Shown here piece by piece: positions 1 to 7,390 of a stretch of DNA of 7,471 nucleotides. A model generated the notes under the pieces. It saw nothing but the letters and a program-made list of their open reading frames with translations, did not search any database and had not been told where the DNA came from. Position 1 is the first letter of the stretch; every line of letters starts with the position of its first letter. The stretch comes from Desulfobacteraceae bacterium (GTDB lineage Bacteria > Desulfobacterota > Desulfobacteria > Desulfobacterales > Desulfobacteraceae). The stretch covers positions 1-7,471 of the forward strand of contig DAOWDR010000182.1 in NCBI GenBank assembly GCA_030638935.1, in the 5' to 3' direction. The translations under genes and the position numbers were made by a program.

Positions 1-241
1 CCGGTTTTCCCTGCCAGGTGGAATAATTGAAAAAATAGACGGCAAACCCGATGGGAATGGTCCGGCGTTCAATGATCAGGCCATGGACAAAGGAATCTTT
101 TGCAAAAAGGGTGGTTTCATAGTTTTCAACCGTGGCTGTCACTTCCTGGGGAGCTTTTTCATAGGCTGCCAACTCCTTGACAAAGCTAAGGATGCCGGGG
201 GCATCTTCAATAATGGCGGGCCTGATGGAAAATAATGACAC
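1..241 (-). CDS. GNAT-family N-acetyltransferase, spermidine/diamine acetyltransferase-like (partial, N-terminal 80 residues)
   Basis: The reading frame opens with GTG at 241-239 and runs off the left edge, so only the first 80 residues are seen; relatives are about 150-170 residues. The N-terminus (residues 6-31) has the GNAT opening IRPA...EDAPGIL...KELAAYEKAP. Residues 64-80 contain IGFAVYFFNYSTWQGKP, closely matching the VGFAxYFxxYxxWxGK segment of the spermidine/spermine (SSAT) and thialysine acetyltransferase subgroup. The acetyl-CoA-binding Q/RxxGxG/A loop would lie beyond the edge and cannot be checked. By family it should transfer acetyl from acetyl-CoA to a primary amine such as a polyamine or lysine analogue, in the cytoplasm; the substrate is inferred only. 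The GTG start is chosen because an AAGGAGA ribosome-binding site lies 5 nt upstream. It is the last visible gene of the operon, 25 nt after the radical SAM stop codon. Confidence 0.85.
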   Translation of the reverse strand, partial: MSLFSIRPAIIEDAPGILSFVKELAAYEKAPQEVTATVENYETTLFAKDSFVHGLIIERRTIPIGFAVYFFNYSTWQGKP

Positions 242-246
242 AAAGG

Positions 247-253
247 TCTCCTT
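247..253 (-). promoter_or_regulatory. Ribosome-binding site of the GNAT gene
   Basis: On the minus strand this reads AAGGAGA, a near-perfect anti-16S match, 5 nt before the GTG codon at 241-239. It fixes the start of the GNAT gene, which has no in-frame ATG nearby. It is the strongest Shine-Dalgarno sequence in the window, suggesting this gene is translated independently and not only by coupling. Confidence 0.8.
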
Positions 254-266
254 ATTGTTTCTTAGC

Positions 267-1259
267 TTAAGGGATCAATTCCTGTTTGAGCATGCAGCAG
301 GCGATTTTATGGCGTGGCCTGCCGTCTTTTTCATAGGCAAGGTTGCCGGGCTGGATCATTTTATTCATGACACAGCCTTCCGGTATATCCAGTTTGAACA
401 GATCCATTTCATTGATTTGGGGCATTGCCACAAGTTTATTGTCCCGGATTTCATGGGAATGCAGGGGGAAGTCTTCGCAGATGGGGCATTGATATACACG
501 GCCATTGGGAAAGACAAAATAATTTTTAGCCACATTTGCCGCACATTGAAATTGGTCATCATTGGATAAAAAAACTTTGGGATAGGTGACAATAATGCCC
601 TGGTCAGCAATCTTTTCTGCTATTTCAGGAATGGTTTTAAGCCAGAGATCCTTTGATACTTGGAGGGCCCTGGATTTTGATGATTCCCCCCTCATGCCAA
701 TGACCTGGATGAAAAACCGGTCAATGCCAAGTTTTTTTACCAGGGTGGGCATCTGGTCCAGTTCATGGATATTCTTATCCGACACCGTATAGATCATGGA
801 ACAGGAAAAACCTTTTTCCCTTGCTTTTTGTATTCCGGAAAAAACAGCATCATAACTGCCCTTTCCCCGGATTAGATCATTGGTATCCTGGGTGGCACCA
901 TCCAGGGAAAAACTTAAAAAATCAAGGTCGTCAGGGATGATTTTTTCTAAAATATCATGGAAGAGAAATCCGTTGGTGTCAATGGTGATGGATTTAAACT
1001 TAAGATGCCCGGCCTCTTTGACTGCCAGGTGAAGATCCGGGTGAAGGGTGGGTTCCCCACCCAACAGGACCAGGTTGGTCTGGGCAGCTTTTTGAGAAAA
1101 CAGACCCAGCCAGTCTCTGATGGTCTCAATGGAAAGGGTCCTGTCCCCGTGCTGCTTTTTATTGATATAGCAATGGGAACAGGACAGATTGCATTTGGTC
1201 AGGATGTGGAAAAAAAGATTGGACGAATTCTTTGAAAACGCCACGGTCTGGTTTTGCAT
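267..1259 (-). CDS. Radical SAM protein with cysteine-rich SPASM/twitch-like C-terminus, substrate unknown
   Basis: The protein has 330 residues from ATG at 1259-1257, ending in TAA. The radical SAM cluster motif CNLSCSHC is at residues 23-30 (CxxxCxxC, ligating the SAM-binding [4Fe-4S] cluster). The SAM-binding GGEP motif is at 67-70, followed by DTNG (94-97) and SFSLDGA (116-122), as in the MoaA/PqqE/SkfB-like superfamily. The C-terminus holds six cysteines: C239, C258, C261, C296, C321 and C322. C239-x13-G-x4-C258 fits the first half of a SPASM/twitch motif, but the usual CxxCx5Cx3C run is absent, so one auxiliary cluster is plausible and two less so. No signal peptide or membrane segment is seen, so it is probably cytoplasmic. 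An upstream in-frame TTG (1319) would add 20 residues encoded inside the purF end; I prefer the ATG, 1 nt after the purF stop. Family members modify peptides or small molecules by radical chemistry; the substrate is unknown. Confidence 0.87.
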   Translation of the reverse strand: MQNQTVAFSKNSSNLFFHILTKCNLSCSHCYINKKQHGDRTLSIETIRDWLGLFSQKAAQTNLVLLGGEPTLHPDLHLAVKEAGHLKFKSITIDTNGFLFHDILEKIIPDDLDFLSFSLDGATQDTNDLIRGKGSYDAVFSGIQKAREKGFSCSMIYTVSDKNIHELDQMPTLVKKLGIDRFFIQVIGMRGESSKSRALQVSKDLWLKTIPEIAEKIADQGIIVTYPKVFLSNDDQFQCAANVAKNYFVFPNGRVYQCPICEDFPLHSHEIRDNKLVAMPQINEMDLFKLDIPEGCVMNKMIQPGNLAYEKDGRPRHKIACCMLKQELIP

Positions 1260-1260
1260 A

Positions 1261-2688
1261 TTACCCCATGCATTGTTTGGTAAAGTTTGGATCAAAGGGA
1301 ACCGGGTAGTCTCCGTCAAAACATGCTTTGCAAAAATTGAGTTCCGGGTTTTCTACGCCGCTGGCTTCCAGCATCCCTTCCACGGACAGATAATGCAATG
1401 AGTCCAGCCCCAGATATTTGGTTAGTTCATCCAGGGGCATTTGGGAAGCAATCAGTTCGCCCTTGGAGGAAAAATCAATGCCGTAGTAACAGGGGAATTT
1501 ATGGGGGGGACAGGAAACCCTCATATGTATTTTTTTAACCCCCAGTTCCCGCAGGGCCTTGACCCTGGTTTTGGCCGTGGTGCCCCGGATAATGGAATCT
1601 TCAATAATGATGATTTCCTTACCCTGTATGATCTCCCTTACCGGATTGAGTTTGACCCGGACGGCAAAGTCCCGCATGGACTGGGTGGGCTGGATAAAGC
1701 TTCTACCCACATAATGGTTCCTGATCATACCCATCTCAAAGGGGATGCCCGATTCTTTTGCATAGCCGATGGCTGCATAATTGCCCGAGTCTGGAAAGGG
1801 CATGACCAGATCGGCATCCACATGGGATTCCTGGGCCAGGCGCTTGCCGTGGGCTTTTCTCATCTGATATACATTCTTGCCGTCAATGGTGGAGTCGGGC
1901 CTGGCAAAATAGATATATTCAAAGATGCACAAAGATTTATGGGCTGCAGCCTTGGGGTGTCTGATGCTTTTAATGCCGTCTTCGTTGATGATGACAATCT
2001 CGCCTGGATCCAGTTCTCTGATGAATTCCGCCTGGACCAGGTCAAAGGCACAGGTTTCCGAGGCTAGAACATAGTGACCGTTGAGTTTACCCAGAGCCAG
2101 GGGTCTGAATCCGTTGGGGTCCTTCATGCCGATGATCTCCCCCTTGCAGGTGAGAAGGATCATGGAATAGGCCCCTTCAATTTTCGCCACGGTATTGAGG
2201 ATGGCTGTTTCAATATCTCCCTTGATAAGGCTTTTGATGAACAAATGGAGGAAAACCTCCGAATCCATGGTGGTCTGGAATATGGAGCCTCTTTCCTCCA
2301 GTTCTTCTTTCAGGGTATGGGCATTGACCAGGTTTCCGTTGTGGGCGACTGCATAGGAGCGATGGCGGTGGTTGGCCACAAAGGGCTGGGCATTGGTGAT
2401 CACCGAATCCCCGGTGGTGGAGTAGCGGACATGACCTATGGCAGATCCGCCTTCGATACGTTCCAAATCTTCCATGTCAAAGATATCAGGGACCAGCCCC
2501 ATTCCCTTGTGGGAAAAAATTTTGTCATTGATTCCACGGTTCACTGAGATGCCGGCACTTTCCTGTCCCCTGTGCTGGAGGGCATAGAGGCCAAAATAGG
2601 TTATTTTGGCGGCTTCCGGGTGTTTGTACAGGCCAAAGATTCCGCATTCGTCCTTGGGGCGCTCATTGGCAGTAAATATCTTACACAT
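1261..2688 (-). CDS. purF: Amidophosphoribosyltransferase (glutamine PRPP amidotransferase), Fe-S type
   Basis: This enzyme makes 5-phosphoribosylamine from PRPP and glutamine, the committed step of purine synthesis, in the cytoplasm. The 475 residues match the Bacillus subtilis-type length. The N-terminus has a 14-residue leader ending in DE before C15-GIFG; family knowledge says the leader is removed to expose this Cys as the N-terminal glutaminase nucleophile. GATase landmarks are LQHRGQES (37-44), GHVRYSTTG (85-93) and HNGNL (116-120). The phosphoribosyltransferase half carries PDSG (299-302) and the PRPP loop EDSIIRGTT (363-371). C254, C400, C453 and C456 occupy the positions of the four [4Fe-4S] ligands of the B. 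subtilis enzyme, so an oxygen-sensitive cluster is expected. The ATG overlaps the end of carB by 8 nt, with AGGA at 2697-2700 giving an 8-nt spacing. Family members are feedback-inhibited by purine nucleotides. Confidence 0.98.
   Translation of the reverse strand: MCKIFTANERPKDECGIFGLYKHPEAAKITYFGLYALQHRGQESAGISVNRGINDKIFSHKGMGLVPDIFDMEDLERIEGGSAIGHVRYSTTGDSVITNAQPFVANHRHRSYAVAHNGNLVNAHTLKEELEERGSIFQTTMDSEVFLHLFIKSLIKGDIETAILNTVAKIEGAYSMILLTCKGEIIGMKDPNGFRPLALGKLNGHYVLASETCAFDLVQAEFIRELDPGEIVIINEDGIKSIRHPKAAAHKSLCIFEYIYFARPDSTIDGKNVYQMRKAHGKRLAQESHVDADLVMPFPDSGNYAAIGYAKESGIPFEMGMIRNHYVGRSFIQPTQSMRDFAVRVKLNPVREIIQGKEIIIIEDSIIRGTTAKTRVKALRELGVKKIHMRVSCPPHKFPCYYGIDFSSKGELIASQMPLDELTKYLGLDSLHYLSVEGMLEASGVENPELNFCKACFDGDYPVPFDPNFTKQCMG
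1264..1267 (-). promoter_or_regulatory. Weak ribosome-binding site / coupling junction for the radical SAM gene
   Basis: On the minus strand GGGG lies 4 nt before the ATG at 1259-1257, inside the last codons of purF. It is a poor Shine-Dalgarno match. With the purF TAA at 1263-1261, this suggests the radical SAM gene starts by re-initiation of ribosomes finishing purF. No comparable site precedes the alternative TTG at 1319. Confidence 0.4.
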
Positions 2689-5600
2689 GTTGGATTTCCT
2701 GGTGATAGTGCTGGATCGGGTTGATGGATAAAGGTTCTTTCTTCATTGCCTTGATGGCAGAGCAGATCGCCTTGGTGCCGTCTGTTGTGGTGGCATAGGG
2801 AATTTTGTATTTAATGGCTGCCCGCCGGATTTCATACCCGTCTCTCTGGGTCTGGCTGGAAGCACCGGTGTTGAGAATAAGCTGGATTTCGTTGTTCTTT
2901 ACGGCATCCACCACATGGGGTCTGCCCGAGGACACTTTTTTTACCATTTGGGCGGGTACATTGTTTTCTTTTAGAAAGGCGGCTGTTCCCCTTGTTGCCA
3001 TGATGGTAAATCCCATTTCATGGAAATCTCTGGCAATGGACAGTGCCCCAGGCTTGTCTTTATCCTGGACCGATATAAAAACCGTGCCCGACCTGGGCAG
3101 TTTTTGTCCGGCGGCAAACTGTGCCTTGGCAACGGCTGCCCCCAGATCTTTGTCAATGCCCATGACCTCGCCCGTGGATTTCATTTCAGGGCCCAGTACC
3201 GGATCTACATTTTCAAACCGGTCAAAGGGCATGACCGCTTCCTTGACACAATAATAGGGGGGGATAATTTCCCGGGTTAACCCAAGTTCTTCAAGGCTTT
3301 TTCCCAGCATCACCTTGGTGGCCAATTTTGCCAGGGGCAGGCCGATGGCTTTGGATACAAAGGGAATGGTCCGGGAGGCCCTGGGATTAACCTCTATTAT
3401 ATATACTTTTTCATTCATGATGCCGAACTGGATATTCATCAAACCCTTTACATTGAGTTCTTTTGCAATGGCCCGGGCCGCATCTGCCATTTCATCAATA
3501 TGGGTTTGGGAGATGGAATAGGGAGGCAGGACACAGGCAGAGTCCCCGGAATGGATACCGGCCTCTTCAATATGCTCCATCATGCCGCCGATAATGGTGG
3601 TTTCTCCGTCTGAAATGGCGTCCACATCCAGCTCAAAGGCCTCTTCTAAAAATTTATCTATGAGAACCGGTTTGTCCGGGGAGGCCAGAACCGCCAGCTC
3701 AAAATATTCTTTTAGATCTTTTTCATCGTAGACAATTTTCATGGCCCGGCCGCCCAGCACAAAAGAGGGTCTGACCATGACGGGATATCCTATGTCCCGG
3801 GCCACTTTCAGGGCTTCTTCATAGGAATGGGCAATCCCGTTTTCAGGCTGCCGCAATCCCAGTTTATCCAGCATGGCCTGGAACAGGTCACGGTCTTCGG
3901 CCTTGTCAATGCTTTCCGGACTGGTGCCGATAATGGGTACCCCTGCCTTTTGAAGTGCAGTTGCCAGGTTCAAGGGGGTCTGACCCCCAAACTGGACAAT
4001 CACCCCAAATGGTTTTTCCTTTTCAACAATGTGGAGCACATCTTCTAAGGTTACAGGTTCAAAATACAGCTTGTCCGAGGTGTCATAGTCCGTGGATACG
4101 GTTTCAGGATTGGAGTTGACCATGATGGATTCCACCCCCTCTTCCCTGAGGGCAAAGGAAGCATGGACACAGCAATAATCAAACTCAATGCCCTGGCCGA
4201 TACGATTGGGTCCTCCCCCCAGGATAATTACTTTTTTTATATCTGAAACCCTGGCTTCGCATTCGGATTCATAGGTGGAATAATAATAGGGTGTGGTGGC
4301 CCGTAACTCTGCTGCACAGGTATCCACCAGTTTAAAAACGGGTACAATGCCTAAATCTTTACGCCGCTGTTCTATCTGTTTGACTGTGAGTCCGCCGGAC
4401 AGGTGGGCCAGCTGCTGGTCGGAAAATCCGTATTTTTTGGCCTTTTCAAACAAATCTTTTGGCAGATCCTTTCCGGCAAGGGTAATCTGTTTTTCCAGGT
4501 CCACAATCTGTTTCATCTGGTAAAGGAACCAGGGATCAATAAAGGTCAGTTCATGGAGCATGGTAATGGGCATGCCGTGTTCAAGGGCATATTTTATATA
4601 AAAAAGCCGCTGGGAATTGGGAGTTGACAGCTTGTACTCCAGTTCATTGCCGGCCACACTGCCGGAAAGAGGGTCCTTGCCGTCGGCTCCAAATCCGGCC
4701 CTTCCGATTTCCAGGGAGCGCAACCCTTTTTGAAAGGCTTCCTTAAAGGTTCTGCCGATGGACATGGTTTCCCCCACCGACTTCATGGCCGTGGTCAGTA
4801 TGTCTTCAGCTTCGGGAAATTTCTCAAAGGTCCATCTGGGAATCTTGACCACGCAATAATCAATTGAGGGTTCAAAACAGGCCAGGGTTTCGCCGGTGAT
4901 ATCATTGGGAATTTCATCCAGGGTGTATCCCACTGCCAGTTTGGCTGCAATTTTTGCAATGGGGAATCCAGTGGCCTTGGAGGCCAGGGCCGAACTTCTG
5001 GAAACCCGGGGATTCATCTCCACGATAATCATGTCTCCGTTTTCCGGGTTTACGGCAAACTGGACATTTGATCCGCCCGTATCCACACCGATTTCCCGGA
5101 TAATGGCAATGGAGGCATCCCGCAGTTTCTGATACTCCTTGTCCGACAGGGTCTGGGCCGGGGCCACCGTGATGCTGTCCCCTGTGTGAACGCCCATGGC
5201 ATCAATATTCTCAATGGAACAGATGATGACCACATTGTCGGCATGGTCCCGCATCACTTCCAGTTCATATTCTTTCCATCCAAGCACGGATTCTTCCAGC
5301 ATGACCTGGGTGTTAAGGCTGGCATCAAGACCTGCCTTGCACAGTGTGGCCAGCTCTTCCGAGTTGTAGGCCACCCCGCCGCCGGTTCCGCCCAGGGTGA
5401 AGCTGGGCCGGACAATTATGGGAAATCCAATGCGTTTTGAAACCTCTTCCACCTGAAGCATATTGGTGGCAAATCCGCTTTTGGGGATCCGCAGGCCGAT
5501 CTTGTTCATGGCATCCCGGAAAAGTTCCCGGTCTTCGGCCTTGTTAATGGCGTCAATGGAGGCACCGATGAGTTCAATATTGTATTTTTCAAATATTCCG

Positions 5601-5914
5601 GTTTTTTCGGCTTCTATGGCCGTATTCAGAGCTGTCTGGCCTCCCAGGGTGGGCAGGATGGCATCGGGCCTTTCTTTTTCAATGACCTTGCACAGGGTTT
5701 TCACGTTTACCGGCTCAATATAGACCTTGTCTGCGGTTTCAGGGTCCGTCATGATGGTGGCTGGATTTGAATTGATGAGCACCACTTCAAATCCTTCTTC
5801 TTTCAGGGCTTTGCAGGCCTGGGTTCCCGAGTAGTCAAATTCACAGGCCTGGCTGATAATAATCGGGCCGGCACCAATGATCAGGATTTTTTTTATGTCG
5901 TTACGCTTTGGCAT
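2681..5914 (-). CDS. carB: Carbamoyl-phosphate synthase large subunit
   Basis: The protein has 1077 residues (E. coli 1073) and makes carbamoyl phosphate from bicarbonate, two ATP and ammonia channelled from CarA, for pyrimidine and arginine synthesis. It contains two homologous ATP-grasp halves: a carboxyphosphate domain (about 1-400) and a carbamoyl-phosphate domain (about 555-935), joined by an oligomerisation region. Nucleotide-site residues known from E. coli are present at the same positions: R129, R169, E215, H243, Q285, E299 and N301; and R675, R715, H788, Q829, E841 and N843. The ornithine-site acids E783, D791 and E892 are also kept. The C-terminal MGS-like allosteric domain (about 936-1077) has K954, T974, T977, K993 and N1015, but G at 1017 where E. 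coli has T. The ATG lies inside the end of carA (14-nt overlap) after a weak AGAG at 5925-5928, so translation is probably coupled. No frameshift or lost catalytic residue is seen. Confidence 0.99.
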   Translation of the reverse strand: MPKRNDIKKILIIGAGPIIISQACEFDYSGTQACKALKEEGFEVVLINSNPATIMTDPETADKVYIEPVNVKTLCKVIEKERPDAILPTLGGQTALNTAIEAEKTGIFEKYNIELIGASIDAINKAEDRELFRDAMNKIGLRIPKSGFATNMLQVEEVSKRIGFPIIVRPSFTLGGTGGGVAYNSEELATLCKAGLDASLNTQVMLEESVLGWKEYELEVMRDHADNVVIICSIENIDAMGVHTGDSITVAPAQTLSDKEYQKLRDASIAIIREIGVDTGGSNVQFAVNPENGDMIIVEMNPRVSRSSALASKATGFPIAKIAAKLAVGYTLDEIPNDITGETLACFEPSIDYCVVKIPRWTFEKFPEAEDILTTAMKSVGETMSIGRTFKEAFQKGLRSLEIGRAGFGADGKDPLSGSVAGNELEYKLSTPNSQRLFYIKYALEHGMPITMLHELTFIDPWFLYQMKQIVDLEKQITLAGKDLPKDLFEKAKKYGFSDQQLAHLSGGLTVKQIEQRRKDLGIVPVFKLVDTCAAELRATTPYYYSTYESECEARVSDIKKVIILGGGPNRIGQGIEFDYCCVHASFALREEGVESIMVNSNPETVSTDYDTSDKLYFEPVTLEDVLHIVEKEKPFGVIVQFGGQTPLNLATALQKAGVPIIGTSPESIDKAEDRDLFQAMLDKLGLRQPENGIAHSYEEALKVARDIGYPVMVRPSFVLGGRAMKIVYDEKDLKEYFELAVLASPDKPVLIDKFLEEAFELDVDAISDGETTIIGGMMEHIEEAGIHSGDSACVLPPYSISQTHIDEMADAARAIAKELNVKGLMNIQFGIMNEKVYIIEVNPRASRTIPFVSKAIGLPLAKLATKVMLGKSLEELGLTREIIPPYYCVKEAVMPFDRFENVDPVLGPEMKSTGEVMGIDKDLGAAVAKAQFAAGQKLPRSGTVFISVQDKDKPGALSIARDFHEMGFTIMATRGTAAFLKENNVPAQMVKKVSSGRPHVVDAVKNNEIQLILNTGASSQTQRDGYEIRRAAIKYKIPYATTTDGTKAICSAIKAMKKEPLSINPIQHYHQEIQHV

Positions 5915-7043
5915 TTTTCATCATCTCTGCAAATTGGTTAAAAAGATAGGCTGAATCATGGGGCCCCGGGGATGCTTCTGGGTGATACTGAACGGCAAAG
6001 GCCTGGACAGAATCGTTTTTAAGACCCTCAAGGGAATCTTCATTCAGATTGATATGGGTGAGCACGGCATTTTCTTTACCCAAAGAGTTCAGATCCACTG
6101 CAAATCCATGGTTCTGGGAGGTGATCTCCACACGACCTGTGGCAAGATTTTTCACGGGCTGGTTCCCGCCCCTGTGGCCGAATTTTATTTTCAGTGTTTT
6201 GCCGCCCATGGCAAGGCCTAAAAGCTGCATGCCAAGGCAGATACCAAAAATCGGTGCAACTCCGAGAAGTTCCTGTATGGTTTCAACGGCGTAGGTGACA
6301 GGTTCAGGGTCACCAGGCCCGTTGGACAGGAAAATACCATCGGGATTCAGAGCTTTGATGGTTTGAGCACTGGTTGTTGCCGGGACCACCAAAACCTCAC
6401 ATTCCGAATTTTCAAGACATCGGATGATATTATATTTAATCCCGAAATCAAGGGCCACAACCGAGTGTTTTTTTCCTTTATAGCGCCAGATCAGCGGATC
6501 ATCCAGCTTCTCAATATTTACATAGTCGGGCTGGTTATATTTCCAGAAATAGGGTTTTTTAGTGGTAACTTTCCCCACAAGGTCGCTGCCTTCCATTGAG
6601 GGCAGCTTTTTTGCTTTTTCCACCAGGGAATCGGGCTCCAGGTCTGAAGTGGAGATAATGGCTCGCATGGCACCTGATTTTCTGATGTGTCGGGTCAGGG
6701 CACGGGTATCTAAATCCTCAATGCCCAGGACATGTCCCTTGATCAGGTAATCGGCCAGATTGCCCTTGGATTGGAAATTGCTGGGAAAATCCTGGTATTC
6801 TTTTACAATTAATGCAGACACCTGTATCTTGTCTGACTCAATATCTTCAGGGTTGACACCATAGTTTCCTATCAAAGGGTAGGTCATGGTCACCATCTGT
6901 CCTGTGTATGATGGGTCTGTCAGTATCTCCTGGTACCCGGTCATGCTGGTATTAAAGACCACTTCCCCCGTTGCTTCCCCTTGTCCTGTAAAACTCCTGC
7001 AGGGAAAGGTCCTGCCATCTTCCAGAGCTAATAATGCTTTCAT
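5901..7043 (-). CDS. carA: Carbamoyl-phosphate synthase small (glutaminase) subunit
   Basis: The protein has 380 residues, the usual length. It hydrolyses glutamine and passes ammonia through a tunnel to CarB. The N-terminal CPSase small-chain domain (about 1-150) includes the hallmark [21 protein letters not shown] (26-46). The class I glutamine amidotransferase domain (about 190-380) shows [11 protein letters not shown] (198-208), SNGPGDP (240-246), the nucleophile elbow [11 protein letters not shown] with C269, and [10 protein letters not shown] with H354 and E356 completing the triad. The start is ATG at 7043-7041, with AGGTG at 7053-7057 9 nt upstream. It is the first gene of the operon. 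The operator-like half-site array ends only about 23 bp upstream of its start codon, so its transcription is probably where the operon is controlled. Confidence 0.98.
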   Translation of the reverse strand: MKALLALEDGRTFPCRSFTGQGEATGEVVFNTSMTGYQEILTDPSYTGQMVTMTYPLIGNYGVNPEDIESDKIQVSALIVKEYQDFPSNFQSKGNLADYLIKGHVLGIEDLDTRALTRHIRKSGAMRAIISTSDLEPDSLVEKAKKLPSMEGSDLVGKVTTKKPYFWKYNQPDYVNIEKLDDPLIWRYKGKKHSVVALDFGIKYNIIRCLENSECEVLVVPATTSAQTIKALNPDGIFLSNGPGDPEPVTYAVETIQELLGVAPIFGICLGMQLLGLAMGGKTLKIKFGHRGGNQPVKNLATGRVEITSQNHGFAVDLNSLGKENAVLTHINLNEDSLEGLKNDSVQAFAVQYHPEASPGPHDSAYLFNQFAEMMKNAKA

Positions 7044-7065
7044 GTCGATTTACACCTGTTCAAAC

Positions 7066-7106
7066 TTGAGTTGACCTAGTCAATAGTTGACCTGGTCAAT
7101 AGTTGA
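7066..7106. promoter_or_regulatory. Array of alternating TTGAC/GTCAA half-sites upstream of carA (candidate operator)
   Basis: A 16-bp unit is repeated head to tail: AGTTGACCTAGTCAAT at 7069-7084 and AGTTGACCTGGTCAAT at 7085-7100, then a partial third copy AGTTGA at 7101-7106. Each full unit contains a dyad, TTGAC-CTA-GTCAA at 7071-7083 and TTGACC-T-GGTCAA at 7087-7099. Half-sites therefore begin every 8 bp (7071, 7079, 7087, 7095, 7103) in alternating orientation. An extra TCAA-AC-TTGA dyad abuts at 7060-7069. Ending about 23 bp from the carA start, this looks like a binding site for a dimeric helix-turn-helix repressor or activator of the operon. The geometry (short dyad, odd centre) resembles GntR- or MarR-type operators, but I cannot name the regulator. 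No ArgR- or PurR-like box is recognised here. An RNA-level role is also possible. Confidence 0.6.
7069..7106. repeat. 16-bp tandem repeat, about 2.4 copies
   Basis: Two 16-bp copies differ at one base (A versus G at the tenth position), followed by a six-base partial copy. This is the repeat underlying the candidate operator. It may have arisen by tandem duplication of one dyad, with the single substitution turning a 5-bp-arm dyad into a perfect 13-bp palindrome. Confidence 0.85.
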
Positions 7107-7113
7107 TATAAAT

Positions 7114-7133
7114 AATCCGGGTACCCCCGGATT
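7114..7133 (-). other. Strong hairpin in the presumed carA leader/promoter region
   Basis: Arms AATCCGGG (7114-7121) and CCCGGATT (7126-7133) are perfectly complementary, with a 4-nt loop. It forms on either strand. In the carA direction it is followed by the AT-rich tract ATTTATAT, not a clean U-run, so it is at best a weak terminator or attenuator. It overlaps a second perfect palindrome, GGATTTAAATCC at 7129-7140, so the two structures compete. If transcription starts to its right, it sits in the leader about 70 nt before the carA start codon; otherwise it may be a protein-binding site. Confidence 0.5.
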
Positions 7134-7266
7134 TAAATCCCACCTATAACCGTCTATACAAAACGAACCTAGTTAATTAGCATGGATTGAGCCTATTGTG
7201 CAAGCCTCATCCCCAAATCCAACCCTATTTTTTTATGGGCCCATCCAAAGCTGAATCGGGAGATCT

Positions 7267-7306
7267 GCTTTGTTTCTCTTGGTTCCATGGCAAACAGGCT
7301 TTTTTT
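7267..7306 (+). terminator. Possible rightward rho-independent terminator
   Basis: GCTTTGTTT (7267-7275) can pair with AAACAGGC (7292-7299), allowing one bulged T and one G-T pair, around a 16-nt loop. Seven Ts follow at 7300-7306. The polarity fits a plus-strand transcript only. No plus-strand gene ends here, so it would terminate an antisense or small RNA, or it may be a chance structure. Downstream, GCCTGCC (7314-7320) could pair instead with CAGGC and disrupt the stem. Confidence 0.3.
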
Positions 7307-7322
7307 ATAGTATGCCTGCCCC

Positions 7323-7390
7323 TTCCCATGGCTGATCCCTGGGTGAAATCCAATTAATTTGGTGAAATGACAACAATCAATCCATGGGAA
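7323..7390. repeat. Inverted repeat with 9-bp arms, TTCCCATGG / CCATGGGAA
   Basis: Arms lie at 7323-7331 and 7382-7390. Imperfect pairing continues inward (TGAT at 7333-7336 with ATCA at 7376-7379). Between them are two GGTGAAAT copies (7342-7349 and 7361-7368) flanking a near-palindrome CCAATTAATTTGG (7350-7362). The nested layout could be an operator cluster or a structured RNA. Function is unknown. Confidence 0.45.

Noticed and set aside
177..569. A 130-codon open frame on the plus strand
   Set aside because: It lies antisense to the well-supported radical SAM gene and the start of the GNAT gene, and has no family resemblance of its own.
1260..1319. Longer form of the radical SAM protein starting at TTG 1319
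   Set aside because: It would overlap purF by 59 nt, uses a rare start codon and lacks a ribosome-binding site. The added residues are a shadow of the purF C-terminus, while ATG 1259 sits directly after the purF stop.
1441..2067. A 208-codon open frame on the plus strand
   Set aside because: It is antisense to purF, whose conserved motifs run unbroken across the same bases; the long frame reflects codon bias of the opposite strand.
7071..7099. TTGACC/TTGACT as -35 promoter boxes for carA
   Set aside because: At 16-18 nt downstream on the minus strand there is no TATAAT-like -10, and the TTGAC words are better explained by the regular dyad array.
7069..7106. CRISPR-like or origin iteron array
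   Set aside because: There are only about 2.4 contiguous copies with no spacers, and no cas or replication-initiator gene is present; position next to carA favours an operator.
7226..7244. ATGGGCCCAT palindrome next to a T-run as a terminator
   Set aside because: The T-run precedes the palindrome on the plus strand and is an A-run after it on the minus strand, so neither direction gives hairpin followed by Us.
7235..7357. A 40-codon plus-strand ORF upstream of carA
   Set aside because: It has no Shine-Dalgarno sequence (a T-run precedes the ATG), passes through the terminator-like hairpin, and the product resembles no known family.
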